Origin: Pseudoalteromonas nigrifaciens
GTDB lineage: Bacteria > Pseudomonadota > Gammaproteobacteria > Enterobacterales > Alteromonadaceae
Reading direction: 5' to 3'
NCBI RefSeq assembly: GCF_002221505.1
Contig: NZ_CP011036.1
Location: forward strand, 1,488,001 to 1,552,000
Length of the DNA stretch: 64,000 bases
The notes under the pieces were generated by a model. It was not told the DNA's origin. It ran no database searches and worked only from the letters and a program-made list of their open reading frames with translations. Both the position numbers and the translations under genes were made by a program. Positions 26,998 to 36,490 of the stretch are shown in pieces. The stretch's first letter is position 1, and every line of letters starts with the position of its first letter.

Positions 26998-27819
26998 TTA
27001 AAGCGCTGTAGCAGCTTTCATTTTAGTTACAAAGGCTTTTAATTGTGTGGTCATGGTGGGTAAATCATCAAGGTTTGCTTCGATAATTTTAACCACTGCC
27101 GAGCCCGAAATAGCCCCCGCAGCACCGGCATTTAATGCGGCTTTTACATCATCAGGCGTTGAAATACCAAAACCTAATAGTGCTGGTGCGCTATGGTATT
27201 CTTTTAATTTAGTTACAATGTTGCCCGCTGGCATTTGCGCTTTTTCGTCAGTGCCGGTAACTCCCGCACGCGACAGTAAATAGGTGTAACCTCTGCCATA
27301 CGATGCGCATGCACGAAGCGTGTCGTCATCAGCATTAGGGGTGGCAATAAAGATAGGGTCTACACCGTTTGCCATGGCTGCCTTTCTAAATGTTTTTGAC
27401 TCATGCAGTGGCACATCGGCCACTAAAATAGAGTCTACGCCGGCGGCTTTAGCATCTTTATAAAAGGTGTCTATACCGCGCTTAAAAACTAAGTTTGAAT
27501 ACAGTAATAAACCAATTGGAATATCTGCATTGTACTGGCGTATTTGTTTAATAATATCAAAGCAGTCTTGGGTGTTAATGTGTACATTAAGGGCGCGAAT
27601 ATTTGCTTTTTGAATGACTGGTCCATCTGCGATTGGATCTGAAAACGGAATACCTAACTCTAGGGCGTCGGCGCCACCATCAATTAAACTTTTAATAATA
27701 GCAATACTTTGCTCTTTACCGGGGTCGCCAATAGTTACAAAGGGTACAAATGCCCCGTGTTTTTGCTCATTTAGGGCTGCAAACATTTTACCGTAGCGAT
27801 CTGTTTTTACTTGGCTCAT
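26998..27819 (-). CDS. trpA: tryptophan synthase alpha chain
   Basis: 273-aa TIM barrel that cleaves indole-3-glycerol phosphate to indole and glyceraldehyde-3-phosphate. The catalytic Glu is in [19 protein letters not shown] (residues ~47-65, also holding the catalytic Asp), with VADVPLHES on the flexible loop and [14 protein letters not shown] on loop 6. [10 protein letters not shown] and [12 protein letters not shown] bind phosphate. Length is normal. It overlaps trpB by 4 bp and is the last gene of the operon, 18 bp before the terminator. Confidence 0.96.
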   Translation of the reverse strand: MSQVKTDRYGKMFAALNEQKHGAFVPFVTIGDPGKEQSIAIIKSLIDGGADALELGIPFSDPIADGPVIQKANIRALNVHINTQDCFDIIKQIRQYNADIPIGLLLYSNLVFKRGIDTFYKDAKAAGVDSILVADVPLHESKTFRKAAMANGVDPIFIATPNADDDTLRACASYGRGYTYLLSRAGVTGTDEKAQMPAGNIVTKLKEYHSAPALLGFGISTPDDVKAALNAGAAGAISGSAVVKIIEANLDDLPTMTTQLKAFVTKMKAATAL

Positions 27820-29000
27820 ATTTGACCTCCTTGCGACAATACATTGTGAACGTGGGCTAAGTCTTTATCGCCTCGGCCACTTAAATTAACCACTATAATG
27901 CTTTCATCAGTTAGCGCTTCTGCATATTTAAGTGCATAAGCGAGGGCGTGGCTAGATTCGAGCGCCGGAATAATACCTTCATTTTTGGCAAGCGACTGAA
28001 AAGCGTCTAGTGCTTCGGTGTCGGTAATGGCTACATATTGTGCACGACCTGTTTCGTGTAAAAATGCATGTTGCGGCCCAACAGCTGGGTAATCAAGGCC
28101 GGCAGATACAGAATACGACTCTTCTATTTGGCCGTCGTCATTTTGCATAATATAGGTGTAAGTACCGTGCAATATACCTTTAGTGCCTTTACAAATAGTA
28201 GCACCGTGCTCGTGTGTATCTAAACCTTTACCAGCAGGCTCAACACCAATGAGCTTTACACTTGGCTCGTTAATAAAATCACTAAACATACCAATGGCAT
28301 TAGAACCGCCGCCAACACAGGCAATAACGGCATCAGGTAGGCGACCTTCAGCTTTTAGCACTTGTTGTTTTGCTTCTTCACCAATAATTTTTTGGTATTC
28401 ACGCACAATAGTTGGGAATGGGTGTGGGCCCGCTGCAGTACCAAGTAGGTAGTGCGCATCTTGATAATTTGCTGACCAGTCACGTAGTGCTTCGTTTACA
28501 GCATCTTTTAATGTGCCTGAACCCGCTGTTACCGGAATCACAGTCGCGCCCATTAGCTCCATTCTAAATACGTTTGGTTGCTGGCGTTCAACGTCTTTTG
28601 CACCCATGTAAATACGGCATTTTAAACCCAGCAGAGCACAAGCAAGTGCTGTAGCAACACCATGTTGGCCTGCACCTGTTTCGGCAATAACCTCTGTTTT
28701 ACCCATACGTTTAGTTAATAACGCTTGGCCAAGTACTTGGTTAGTTTTGTGCGCGCCACCGTGCAGTAAATCTTCACGCTTTAAATACAGTTTAACCTTT
28801 GGGTTTTTAATTAAATTACGCGTTAAAGTAAGTGGCGTAGGGCGACCCGCATACTCGTTAAGTAATTTTGAAAGCTCAGCCTGAAACTGTGGATCTTTTT
28901 GTGCTTTGTTAAATTCGTTTTCTAACTGCTTAAGCGCAGGGACAAGTAGCTCGGGTACAAACATACCGCCAAACTCGCCAAAATAAGCTGGATTTTTCAT
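27816..29000 (-). CDS. trpB: tryptophan synthase beta chain
   Basis: 394-aa PLP enzyme that joins indole and serine to tryptophan in the alpha2beta2 complex with TrpA. The PLP lysine lies in [20 protein letters not shown], the phosphate-binding loop is [12 protein letters not shown], and [15 protein letters not shown] is the conserved catalytic Glu region. [13 protein letters not shown] is at the N-terminus. All are intact and the length is as in E. coli (397). It starts 8 nt after the trpCF stop. Confidence 0.96.
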   Translation of the reverse strand: MKNPAYFGEFGGMFVPELLVPALKQLENEFNKAQKDPQFQAELSKLLNEYAGRPTPLTLTRNLIKNPKVKLYLKREDLLHGGAHKTNQVLGQALLTKRMGKTEVIAETGAGQHGVATALACALLGLKCRIYMGAKDVERQQPNVFRMELMGATVIPVTAGSGTLKDAVNEALRDWSANYQDAHYLLGTAAGPHPFPTIVREYQKIIGEEAKQQVLKAEGRLPDAVIACVGGGSNAIGMFSDFINEPSVKLIGVEPAGKGLDTHEHGATICKGTKGILHGTYTYIMQNDDGQIEESYSVSAGLDYPAVGPQHAFLHETGRAQYVAITDTEALDAFQSLAKNEGIIPALESSHALAYALKYAEALTDESIIVVNLSGRGDKDLAHVHNVLSQGGQI

Positions 29001-29007
29001 TTTAACC

Positions 29008-30372
29008 TCAATAATTTCTAATACTTGTAAATGCGTTTTGTAATTTGTTAGGGCACTTTTTACCCGGAGACTGTTCCACTCCAGAATTAAGGTCTAGCCC
29101 TAAGGCGCCTTGAAAAAGTGCCTCTTTAATGTTCTCAGGATTTAAGCCTCCAGCAAGCATAAAGGGGGTGGTGGCATCACGTAGCACCGACCAATCAAAT
29201 GTTTTACCTGTACCGCCAGCTTGGGTGTTGCTGTGGGTGTCGTACAAAATGCGATCAACACCATGTACTGGAGTCGGCAATGCATCTTTTATTGCCTGTG
29301 CTTTCCAAATTTCGCAGTCGCTAGGTAGTTGTGTACGCAAGGTGGTAATGTAATCGTCACTTTCTTGACCGTGTAATTGCACTGCCGCCAATTTTAACAC
29401 ACTTGCGTACTGGGCTACTTGCTCTATAGGCGCATCTACAAATACCCCAACAAAGTTAAGCGGTGCACTTTGGCTAAGCTCTATGGCGCAGTCTAAGTCG
29501 ACATAACGAGGCGACTTAGAATGAAAAATTAACCCGCCATATACGGCGCCACTTTCATACGCTGCAAGCGCATCTTGGCTGCGCGTTAAGCCACATACTT
29601 TGTTATCGCCTAATATAACTCTTTTGCAGGCTTGTTCTAAATCGCGTTCGCTCATAAGTGAGCTGCCAATTAAAAAGCCATCGCAAAGTGGCGCTAATCG
29701 TTTTACGTCTTGGTGGGTGTAAATACCCGACTCCGAAATAACGACTTTATTAGCCGGAATAAGTTTACGTAGCTTTTCGGTGGTGGCTAAATCTGTACTT
29801 AAATCGCGTAAGTCTCGGTTGTTAATGCCAATTATTTTAGCATCAAGGGCAAGCGCACGGTGTACTTCTGCTTCGTTACTTACCTCAGTTAGCACCGACA
29901 TATTTAACGAGTCAGCAACGCTATGCAATGCTTTATAGCTTTCATCGTCAAGTACTGAGAGCATTAATAATATAGCGTCGCCGCCATAAATACGCGCCAT
30001 ATATACTTGATACTCGTCTATAAAAAAATCTTTGCAAATAAGAGGTTGCTCTACTTGGCTACGTACAAACTCTAAGTAATCAAAGCTACCTTGAAAATAC
30101 TTGGTGTCGGTTAGCACGCTCATACAGCTGGCATACTTTTTATAAACCGAGGTTATTTCTGTTAAATTAAAAGGTTCTCTAATAAGCCCTTTAGACGGCG
30201 ATGCTTTTTTACATTCTAAAATAAACTGAATGCCAGGGGCTGCAAGTGCTTTATAAAAGCTGCGAGTTGTTGGCACCGCAAGGTGCTTAAAGCTATCTAG
30301 TGGGCGAGCGGCTTTGCGCTCAATTAGTTCTAATTTTTTATCAGCAACAATTTTGTCTAATACATTAGCCAT
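29008..30372 (-). CDS. trpCF: indole-3-glycerol-phosphate synthase / phosphoribosylanthranilate isomerase
   Basis: 454-aa bifunctional enzyme. Residues 1-~255 are TrpC ([15 protein letters not shown] with catalytic Lys and Glu, [34 protein letters not shown]). Residues ~256-454 are TrpF ([19 protein letters not shown] with the catalytic Cys, [26 protein letters not shown]). The two perform successive steps from phosphoribosylanthranilate. The fusion is usual in gammaproteobacteria. The start overlaps trpD by 8 bp. Confidence 0.96.
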   Translation of the reverse strand: MANVLDKIVADKKLELIERKAARPLDSFKHLAVPTTRSFYKALAAPGIQFILECKKASPSKGLIREPFNLTEITSVYKKYASCMSVLTDTKYFQGSFDYLEFVRSQVEQPLICKDFFIDEYQVYMARIYGGDAILLMLSVLDDESYKALHSVADSLNMSVLTEVSNEAEVHRALALDAKIIGINNRDLRDLSTDLATTEKLRKLIPANKVVISESGIYTHQDVKRLAPLCDGFLIGSSLMSERDLEQACKRVILGDNKVCGLTRSQDALAAYESGAVYGGLIFHSKSPRYVDLDCAIELSQSAPLNFVGVFVDAPIEQVAQYASVLKLAAVQLHGQESDDYITTLRTQLPSDCEIWKAQAIKDALPTPVHGVDRILYDTHSNTQAGGTGKTFDWSVLRDATTPFMLAGGLNPENIKEALFQGALGLDLNSGVEQSPGKKCPNKLQNAFTSIRNY

Positions 30373-31432
30373 TACTTACCTCAATAATTGCATTTAGTGT
30401 GTTCATGGCTTGCCCTGAACTTAATAACGTGTGTACTTGTTGTGCGCCGTCTTTTAGCGATTGCGCTTTACCACTTAGGTATAACAGTGCGGCCACATTA
30501 ACAATAATAGCGGCATTATGCGCTTCATCACCCTTACCTTGCAAAATAGCAAGAGAGACATTAGCGTTGTATTGTGGGCCTTCACCGGTTAGTTGTTCAA
30601 GTGAATAGTTTGCAAGGTCAAAGTCACTTGGGTTAAGCGTATACTCGCTAATGTTGCCATTATTTAGCTCAACCACAGTAGTTGGGCCGTGCAGAGCAAT
30701 TTCGTCGGTGCCAGAGCCATGTACTATCATTGCGCGCTTGGTGCCTAGGGTTCTTAATGTTTGTGCCATAGGTAGGCATAAATTGGGGTTGTATACCCCG
30801 AGTAACTGTACTTCAGGCGCCGCTGGATTTACCAAAGGCCCTAAAATATTAAAAATAGTGCGTGTTTTAAGGGCAGTACGTACTCCCATTGCGTGGCGTA
30901 CGCCTGGGTGGTACTGAGGTGCAAACAAAAAAGTAAAGCCTGTTTGTTCTAAGCAATTTGCCGCTTGTGCTGGCGTCATTTCAATATTGATGCCCAATGC
31001 TTTGAGCAAATCGGCAGAGCCTGAGTTACTCGAGACACTGCGATTACCGTGTTTTACCATATTAATACCTGCCGCGGCTGCAACAATAGCAGCGGTAGTG
31101 CTAATATTAATTGTATTAGAGCCATCGCCACCGGTGCCGCAGCAATCAGCAAGTTGGTTACGGGTAGTATTAAAGGCGAGCGCATTTTCTCGCATAGACG
31201 CCGCAGCGCCAGCTATTTCATCGCTGATTTCGCCTTTTGATTTTAACGCTATAAGCAGTGCGCTAAGCTCAATATCACTCATGTTACCTTGCATTATTTC
31301 ATCAAACAGCGCTTTAGATTGCGTGTAGCTTAATGATTGGTTGCTTATCAGTTGCTCAATTGCAGTTTGAATGCTCGCATTGTGCATATTAGCACTGAGA
31401 ACATTAATGTTTTGCTTGGTTTGTATACTCAT
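30365..31432 (-). CDS. trpD: anthranilate phosphoribosyltransferase
   Basis: 355-aa enzyme transferring phosphoribose from PRPP to anthranilate. The PRPP glycine-rich loop is CCGTGGDGSNTINIST (~residue 97-112), with KHGNRSVSSNSGSADLLKALG after it and NILGPLVNPA and VHGSGTDEI in the C-terminal lobe. It is monofunctional, not fused to trpG as in E. coli. The N-terminus carries ~18 residues more than the core family. AGGAG precedes the ATG. Confidence 0.96.
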   Translation of the reverse strand: MSIQTKQNINVLSANMHNASIQTAIEQLISNQSLSYTQSKALFDEIMQGNMSDIELSALLIALKSKGEISDEIAGAAASMRENALAFNTTRNQLADCCGTGGDGSNTINISTTAAIVAAAAGINMVKHGNRSVSSNSGSADLLKALGINIEMTPAQAANCLEQTGFTFLFAPQYHPGVRHAMGVRTALKTRTIFNILGPLVNPAAPEVQLLGVYNPNLCLPMAQTLRTLGTKRAMIVHGSGTDEIALHGPTTVVELNNGNISEYTLNPSDFDLANYSLEQLTGEGPQYNANVSLAILQGKGDEAHNAAIIVNVAALLYLSGKAQSLKDGAQQVHTLLSSGQAMNTLNAIIEVSNG

Positions 31433-31443
31433 TATGTTCTCCT

Positions 31444-32046
31444 TTATTGGCTAGCGGTTAAGTAGGCAATGCTTTGCTGTAATAGCTGCGCGCCGTTTGG
31501 GGTTAAAATAGACTCAGGATGAAACTGATACCCTAAAACATTGTCATCATGATGATAAATAGCCATAGGAATATCTTGGTATTGGGCAATTACTGCAATA
31601 TTATCAGGCACTTTAGTGGCCATTAAAGAGTGATAACGCGCTACGGGCATAGTGCTGCCCATACCGTTAAATACTGGGTGTTCACCTAAATCAATTATTG
31701 ACGATTTGCCGTGTACGGTTTCCCCAGCATGGCCAATTACGCCGCCATAACTTTGGGTTAAAGCTTGCTGGCCTAAACAAATACCCAGCATAGGGAAGTG
31801 ACCTTTGGTAAGCGCTATTAAATCCATTAAGCAGCCTGCATTACTTGGTGTGCCAGGGCCTGGGGAAAGTACTAATAGCACTTGGCCTTGTTCTTGGCGC
31901 ATTTTATTAAAAATAACCTCAGCGCTAATATTGTTTCTGTAAACAACCAGTTCACAGCCAAGCATAGTTAGCTCGTCAACTAAGTTATAGGTAAACGAGT
32001 CAAAGTTATCTAAAAAGTAAATTTTAATTGGGTGTTGCTGGCTCAT
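31444..32046 (-). CDS. trpG: anthranilate synthase glutamine amidotransferase subunit
   Basis: 200-aa class I amidotransferase giving ammonia to TrpE. The nucleophile Cys is in LGICLGQQAL, the His/Glu in YQFHPESILT, and FLDNFDSFTYNLVDEL is at the N-terminus. ATG 32046 is chosen: the longer open frame runs back into trpE, and here the start comes 1 nt after the trpE TAA (32048-32050), which fits translational coupling. It is a stand-alone TrpG. RVNMSQQHPIK in the longer reading shows the true Met. Confidence 0.95.
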   Translation of the reverse strand: MSQQHPIKIYFLDNFDSFTYNLVDELTMLGCELVVYRNNISAEVIFNKMRQEQGQVLLVLSPGPGTPSNAGCLMDLIALTKGHFPMLGICLGQQALTQSYGGVIGHAGETVHGKSSIIDLGEHPVFNGMGSTMPVARYHSLMATKVPDNIAVIAQYQDIPMAIYHHDDNVLGYQFHPESILTPNGAQLLQQSIAYLTASQ

Positions 32047-32047
32047 G

Positions 32048-33616
32048 TTAACCCGCCTCGAAAGTAGATTTAATAGCGGTAATAACCGCTTGTGCTTTAG
32101 CACGGGTTTCGTTTGCTTCTGACTGCGGATCTGAATCAAATACCACTCCGGCTCCGGCTTGCACGTAAGCAATATTATTTTTTACAAAAGCTGAGCGAAT
32201 AACAATGCAGGTATCCATAGCGCCATCACCGGTTAAATAACCTACAGCGCCACCGTAGCTACCACGGCGTTTACCTTCGGTTTGGCGCACAAGTTCTGCA
32301 GCGCGTACTTTTGGTGCACCAACTAAGGTTCCCATGTTCATACATGCTTGGTATGCGTGTAGTGCATCAAGCTCTGGCTTTAGCGTGCCGACAACGCGCG
32401 ACACTAAATGCATTACTTGAGAGTAGCGGTCTACTTTTAATAGCTCTTTTGCAAAGCGCGTACCGGCTACGCTAATACGGGCAACATCGTTACGGGCTAA
32501 ATCAACTAGCATTAAATGCTCAGCGCGCTCTTTTTGATCGTTTCTCAGCTCAAGCTCGATGCGGCTATCTAAGTCTAGATTTATTTGACCATTCGCAAAT
32601 TTGCCACGCGCTCGAGTACCTGCAATTGGATACACTTCGACCTGTTTTGATGCCACAGTGTATTTAAGTGCTGACTCGGGTGATGCACCAAATAAAGCAA
32701 AGTCTTCGTCGCGCATATAAAACATATACGGGCTGGGGTTTTGCTGTTTAAGTTTGCTGTAAGCATGAAGTGGATCGGGGCAAGGCAGCGAGAAAGTACG
32801 CGAAGGCACAACCTGAAATATATCGCCATCTACAATATTCTTTTTAAGCTTAATTACTTGTTCGCAGTAAGTTTCGTCGCTTATATCAATAGCAACATCG
32901 CATTCGCCGCTTTGCATCTTGGCGCTAAATTGTGCAGCGTTATCGCATAAGGTATTTAAGCGCTCTAACTCTTTACCTACTTCAAAGCAGTTTGCATGTA
33001 CGTCGGGGCCATTAAATACATTACCAATAAGTTCTGTGGTTTGTTTTTGATGATCAATTACCACTAGTGTTTCGGCTAAATAAAATACGTAATCGGGGCA
33101 GGTGTTTTCGCCGTCTGGCACATCACTTAACTGTTCAAAATTGGCTACCATATCGTAGGCAAATACACCGCCTAAAAAAACCGAAAAAGGATTGTTGGTG
33201 GTGCTTTTAATACTGTTAATACAGGTGCGCAGTGCACTGAATGCATTATCGGCAACCAACTTACTCGCTTCGTCAATATCATTGTTTGAGCTTAAGTACG
33301 CAAGCGTTAATGTTGTCTCGTTTAGAGTGGCTTCGCAGCTTTTTACATTGGTTTGTAAATAGCTTAGTAGCTGTTGCCCATTATTTGATTGCGCTGTAAT
33401 CGTTACGGTTTTACCCTGGCATACAATACGCAGTGCGCAATCAACTAAAATTAAACTTTTAACACTGTCTTTAGACTCAATTTCAGCCGACTCAAGCAGT
33501 AGCGAATTTGGCTTATCAAGTGCGCTATATAGTGCAAGCGGGCTACTAATATAGTCGCGTACTTGCGTAATGCTGGTTACTTCACCTGGTGTGGTAGTTA
33601 TGTGACTAAAAATCAA
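32048..33616 (-). CDS. trpE: anthranilate synthase component I
   Basis: 522-aa chorismate-binding enzyme making anthranilate with TrpG. LLLESAEIESKD near residue 40 is the conserved LLES tryptophan feedback-inhibition site. The catalytic C-terminal half has GDIFQVVPSRTFSLP, ARGKFANGQINLDLDSRIEL, split here as AGTRARGKF and DLDSRIELELRNDQKERAEH, and GKRRGSYGGAVGYLTGDG. It starts at TTG 33616, with GAGGG about 8 nt upstream; no ATG lies nearby in frame. It is first in the operon, directly after the second attenuator. Confidence 0.95.
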   Translation of the reverse strand: MIFSHITTTPGEVTSITQVRDYISSPLALYSALDKPNSLLLESAEIESKDSVKSLILVDCALRIVCQGKTVTITAQSNNGQQLLSYLQTNVKSCEATLNETTLTLAYLSSNNDIDEASKLVADNAFSALRTCINSIKSTTNNPFSVFLGGVFAYDMVANFEQLSDVPDGENTCPDYVFYLAETLVVIDHQKQTTELIGNVFNGPDVHANCFEVGKELERLNTLCDNAAQFSAKMQSGECDVAIDISDETYCEQVIKLKKNIVDGDIFQVVPSRTFSLPCPDPLHAYSKLKQQNPSPYMFYMRDEDFALFGASPESALKYTVASKQVEVYPIAGTRARGKFANGQINLDLDSRIELELRNDQKERAEHLMLVDLARNDVARISVAGTRFAKELLKVDRYSQVMHLVSRVVGTLKPELDALHAYQACMNMGTLVGAPKVRAAELVRQTEGKRRGSYGGAVGYLTGDGAMDTCIVIRSAFVKNNIAYVQAGAGVVFDSDPQSEANETRAKAQAVITAIKSTFEAG

Positions 33617-33630
33617 ACCTCATTCCCTCA

Positions 33631-33712
33631 AAAAAATAAAACCCCGCAATGCTGTGCAATGCGGGGTTTAAATAACGATATCTAAATTACAAACAGATCA
33701 TTACCGTCCCGC
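33631..33712 (-). promoter_or_regulatory. second (proximal) trp attenuator: antiterminator and terminator
   Basis: Terminator: on the minus strand a 10-bp stem AAACCCCGCA / TGCGGGGTTT (33660-33669 and 33639-33648) followed by a T-rich run to 33631, 15 nt before trpE. Alternative antiterminator: GCGGG (33708-33712) and GTAATGAT (33697-33704) pair with CCCGC (33661-33665) and ATCGTTAT (33672-33679), which sequesters the left arm of the terminator. Ribosome stalling on the TGG TGG codons of the preceding leader (33712-33759) would favour it. Confidence 0.88.
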
Positions 33713-33759
33713 TAAATTAAGCGCCACCAACGATGTGTAAGAGTAAGATTGTTATTCAT
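33712..33759 (-). CDS. second trp leader peptide
   Basis: 15-codon open frame, ATG 33759 to TAG 33712, peptide MNNNLTLTHRWWRLI with two adjacent Trp codons. AGAGG lies 9 nt upstream. It sits directly in front of the second antiterminator/terminator pair. A CGCT-6nt-AGCG hairpin spans the codons after the Trp pair and its stop, fitting the 1:2 pause structure. Classic attenuation logic applies: scarce Trp-tRNA stalls the ribosome and allows trpE transcription. Confidence 0.88.
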   Translation of the reverse strand: MNNNLTLTHRWWRLI

Positions 33760-33845
33760 GTTTTTTAGCCTCTAATGCTTTTTATTTTTTCCAGTCGTTA
33801 CTGGTTAAAAAGATACGTTTAAATAATAATTATAAAATTTAGTGA

Positions 33846-33906
33846 TAAAAAAACCCGCACAGTTGCGGGTTTTGAATATTTGTTAGACACGACAATTCAT
33901 CACCCG
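33846..33906 (-). promoter_or_regulatory. first (distal) trp attenuator: antiterminator and terminator
   Basis: Terminator: a 10-bp stem AAAACCCGCA / TGCGGGTTTT (33864-33873 with 33850-33859) and a T-run reaching 33846. Antiterminator: CGGGT (33902-33906) and TGAAT (33895-33899) pair with ACCCG (33866-33870) and ATTCA (33873-33877), with a symmetric 2-nt internal loop. It follows the WWW leader and precedes the second leader by ~87 nt, so the two attenuators act in series. Confidence 0.88.
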
Positions 33907-33910
33907 GAAA

Positions 33911-33955
33911 TTACGAGTGCCACCACCAAATAGTGTTTAAAGTAGAATTGTTCAT
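33911..33955 (-). CDS. trpL: first trp leader peptide
   Basis: 14-codon leader, ATG 33955 to TAA 33911, peptide MNNSTLNTIWWWHS with three consecutive Trp codons near the end. It begins ~36 nt after the -10 box. The stop codon is 4 nt before the antiterminator's first arm. It matches the usual trpL design of Vibrio and related bacteria. The ribosome-binding site is weak. Confidence 0.92.
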   Translation of the reverse strand: MNNSTLNTIWWWHS

Positions 33956-33990
33956 TATTGTTAATGCTTATAGTGTCTTTAAGTGGCTAC

Positions 33991-34020
33991 AGTAAAACGT
34001 ATCATATGCTTTGATGTCAA
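33991..34020 (-). promoter_or_regulatory. trp operon promoter
   Basis: Minus strand TTGACA (34015-34020), an 18-nt spacer, and TTTACT (33991-33996). The -35 is perfect consensus. I could not identify a clear TrpR operator (GNACT-AGTTNNACT type) over it, so attenuation may be the main control. Confidence 0.75.
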
Positions 34021-34104
34021 GTGTTTATTTAAAAACAATTTAGTTAAAAAACTTGTTATACTAATTACCGATACTTTCCACACTTAATTTTAAGTAGTTT
34101 TCTT

Positions 34105-34959
34105 TTGATAAAATATGATTTACATAGCCATACAACACATTCCGATGGGCAGCTAAGCGTTGCAGAGCTATTGCATCGTGCTGTTGATAAAAATATAGAT
34201 GTGTTTGCTATTACAGATCACGATACTGTGGCTGCCATAAAGCCTGCTCAGCATATTATTGATACCGAAAACCTACCATTATCGCTGATCACTGGAGTTG
34301 AAATATCAACCCGCTGGGAAAGCTTTGAAATTCATATTGTGGGGTTAAATATTGATACTGAAAATTCAGACCTAACGGCTTTATTGCTAGAGCAACAGCA
34401 AAAACGCGAAACTCGCGCGTTAGAAATAGGTACACGCCTAGCTAAAAATGGCTTTGATGATATTTACGAGCAAGCAAAAGAGCTTGCAAAAGATGCGCAA
34501 ATTACTCGCGCGCATTTTGCTCGCGCTTTAATAGCACGCGGTGTTGCAAAAAACTTTCCCGGGGTATTTAAAAAATACTTAGGGCGCGGAAAAACCGGTT
34601 ATGTACCAAGTAGTTGGTGCGATATGAAAACGGCTATTAAGGCGATTCATGCCGCTGGTGGAGTGGCGGTTTTAGCTCACCCTAGCAGTTATCAAATGTC
34701 TAATAAATGGCTACGCAAATTATTGGTTGAGTTTAAATCTGTTGGCGGAGACGCAATGGAAGTTGCTCAGCCTCAGCAAGCACCAAGTGATCGTCAATTT
34801 TTAGGCGAGTTGAGCCGTGAGTATGATTTGTTGTGTTCACAAGGGTCTGATTTTCATTTTCCGACAAGCTACTTAGAGCTTGGTAAAAATCTATACTTAC
34901 CTAAGGATTGCCGCGGCGTTTGGCAAGCTTGGGAAAAGCAAGAAGGAGCAGCAACATGA
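34105..34959 (+). CDS. rnm: PHP-domain 5'-3' exoribonuclease (RNase AM, TrpH/YciV)
   Basis: 284-aa PHP phosphoesterase. Metal ligands appear in order: DLHSHTTHSDG (residues 5-15), FAITDHDT (~36), GVEIST (~65), an ADP-like insertion, VAVLAHPS (~190) and GSDFHFP (~250). E. coli RNase AM (YciV) matures the 5' ends of 23S, 16S and 5S rRNA. The gene is divergent from trp, a conserved placement that gave the older name trpH. It starts at TTG 34105; a TATACT -10-like box lies at 34057-34062. Its stop overlaps the next start (ATGA). Confidence 0.92.
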   Translation: MIKYDLHSHTTHSDGQLSVAELLHRAVDKNIDVFAITDHDTVAAIKPAQHIIDTENLPLSLITGVEISTRWESFEIHIVGLNIDTENSDLTALLLEQQQKRETRALEIGTRLAKNGFDDIYEQAKELAKDAQITRAHFARALIARGVAKNFPGVFKKYLGRGKTGYVPSSWCDMKTAIKAIHAAGGVAVLAHPSSYQMSNKWLRKLLVEFKSVGGDAMEVAQPQQAPSDRQFLGELSREYDLLCSQGSDFHFPTSYLELGKNLYLPKDCRGVWQAWEKQEGAAT

Positions 34960-35576
34960 GTCAACTATTTCATATTCATCCAGAGAATCCACAATCAAGG
35001 TTAATTCAACAAGCTGCCGATATAATTAAGCAAGGCGGCGTTGTTGTTTACCCTACAGATTCGGGGTACGCCATAGGGTGTAATATTGGTAATAAACAAG
35101 CAAAAGAGCGTATTGAGCGTATTCGTGGCATAGAAAAACACCATAACTTTACCTTAGTGTGCCGCGATTTATCTGAGCTTTCTACGTATGCACGCGTAGA
35201 TAATCAAACCTTTAGATTAATAAAAAACAATACTCCTGGGCCTTATACTTTTATTTTTAAAGGCACTAAAGAAGTACCAAAACGTTTATTAAACGACAAG
35301 AAAAAAACCATAGGTATACGCGTTATAGCGCATCCTATTGCGTGTGCATTGCTAGAGGAACTTGGCGAGCCACTCATGTCGTGTTCACTTATTTTGCCAG
35401 GTGAAGAATACACTGAGTCAGATCCAGATGAAATTATTGAGCGATTAGATAAACACGTAGATTTAATTATCCATGGTGGTTATTTAGCAGAGCAAGCAAC
35501 CACAGTGGTTGATTTATCTGAAGATGAAGTGCAAATTTTGCGTGTTGGCTGTGGTGATACTAGTCCGTTTGAGTAA
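34956..35576 (+). CDS. yciO: Sua5/YciO/YrdC-family protein (YciO branch)
   Basis: 206-aa protein of the threonylcarbamoyl-AMP synthase fold. IIKQGGVVVYPTDSGYAIGC at residues ~25-44 and ERIRGIEKHHNFTLVCRDL carry the KRxK-like basic pocket. It also has NTPGPYTFIFKGTKEVPKRL and KKTIGIRVIAHP. The YciO branch has no proven role in t6A synthesis, unlike YrdC. ATG 34956 overlaps the rnm stop, with AAGGAG 8 nt upstream; the longer open frame starts inside rnm and is rejected. Cytosolic. Confidence 0.92.
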   Translation: MSQLFHIHPENPQSRLIQQAADIIKQGGVVVYPTDSGYAIGCNIGNKQAKERIERIRGIEKHHNFTLVCRDLSELSTYARVDNQTFRLIKNNTPGPYTFIFKGTKEVPKRLLNDKKKTIGIRVIAHPIACALLEELGEPLMSCSLILPGEEYTESDPDEIIERLDKHVDLIIHGGYLAEQATTVVDLSEDEVQILRVGCGDTSPFE

Positions 35577-35582
35577 AAAATA

Positions 35583-36425
35583 GTGAACGAAGAAAACACC
35601 AAACCAATAAGCACCCCCATTGAAAAGCCAGTGCAGCAAAAGCTGCCACTGGCTTTTTTACATGGTAAAGCCATGGTCGATAAACCGTCTGATTTATATA
35701 TTCCGCCAGATGCGCTGGAAATTATTTTAGAAACGTTTGAAGGGCCGCTCGATTTATTGCTGTATTTAATAAAAAAACACAAGCTTGATGTTCTCGAATT
35801 GTCTATTTTTAGTATTACAGAGCAATACATGAGTTATGTTGAAATGATGACTGAGTTTCAACTCGAACTTGCGGGCGAGTATTTAGTGATGGCAGCCTTA
35901 TTGGCGCAAATAAAATCTCGTTTACTGTTGCCCGTACACAAAGAGCTAGAAGAAGAGGAAGATCCTCGTGCAGAGCTTATTAAACGTTTGCAAGAATACG
36001 AGCAATTTAAAAAAGCCGCCGAAAACTTAGACGAAATTCCGCGGGTGGGTCGTGATATTTTTGTAGCCCATGCTGCTATGCCGGTGGCTGAAAATATCAC
36101 TGAGCAGCTTCCTGAAGTGCAACTTAAAGATTTACTTTTTGCCCTGAGCGATATAATGGCGCGCGCTAAAACACTAGAACATCACTTAATTAGCGCCGAA
36201 GTACTTTCTACCCGTGAACGCATGAGCCAAATATTGCAGCAGTTATCACATACTCAATCGGCTTTACCATTTAGTGCGCTTTTTACTGTTAATGAAGGGC
36301 GAAGCGGTGCAGTGGTGAGCTTTATCGCTATACTTGAGCTGGTAAAAGAAGGGTTAATTACCTGCTTGCAAGTCACATCAGATAGCCTTATTTATGTGAG
36401 CCTCAGTAAAAAATCGACTCAATAG
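35583..36425 (+). CDS. scpA: segregation and condensation protein A
   Basis: 280-aa kleisin subunit of SMC-ScpAB. After a ~45-residue Pro/Lys-rich extension comes the core FEGPLDLLLYLIKKHKLDVL, followed by the helical middle (QYMSYVEMMTEFQLELAGEYLVMAALLAQIKSRLLLPV, given in parts: QYMSYVEMM, LAGEYLVMAALL, IKSRLLLPV) and a C-terminal winged helix (VVSFIAILELVKEGLITCLQ). It starts at GTG 35583. It follows yciO by 6 bp, so it is operonic. scpB, its usual downstream partner, is absent here. Confidence 0.93.
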   Translation: MNEENTKPISTPIEKPVQQKLPLAFLHGKAMVDKPSDLYIPPDALEIILETFEGPLDLLLYLIKKHKLDVLELSIFSITEQYMSYVEMMTEFQLELAGEYLVMAALLAQIKSRLLLPVHKELEEEEDPRAELIKRLQEYEQFKKAAENLDEIPRVGRDIFVAHAAMPVAENITEQLPEVQLKDLLFALSDIMARAKTLEHHLISAEVLSTRERMSQILQQLSHTQSALPFSALFTVNEGRSGAVVSFIAILELVKEGLITCLQVTSDSLIYVSLSKKSTQ

Positions 36426-36453
36426 TTATTAATAAGCACTCAAAAACAACCTC

Positions 36454-36490
36454 TTTTAATAACGATTACAATTAACAATAGTTATTAAAA
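36454..36490 (+). other. inverted repeat after scpA
   Basis: TTTTAATAAC (36454-36463) and GTTATTAAAA (36481-36490), a perfect 10-bp stem with a 17-nt loop, 29 nt past the scpA stop. It may be a weak terminator. The rest of 36426-36658 shows no gene. Confidence 0.45.

Noticed and set aside
33760..33845. Internal promoter between the two trp leaders (TATAAT near the middle)
   Set aside because: A TATAAT-like box exists on the minus strand, but no -35 lies at 16-18 nt; not strong enough to annotate.
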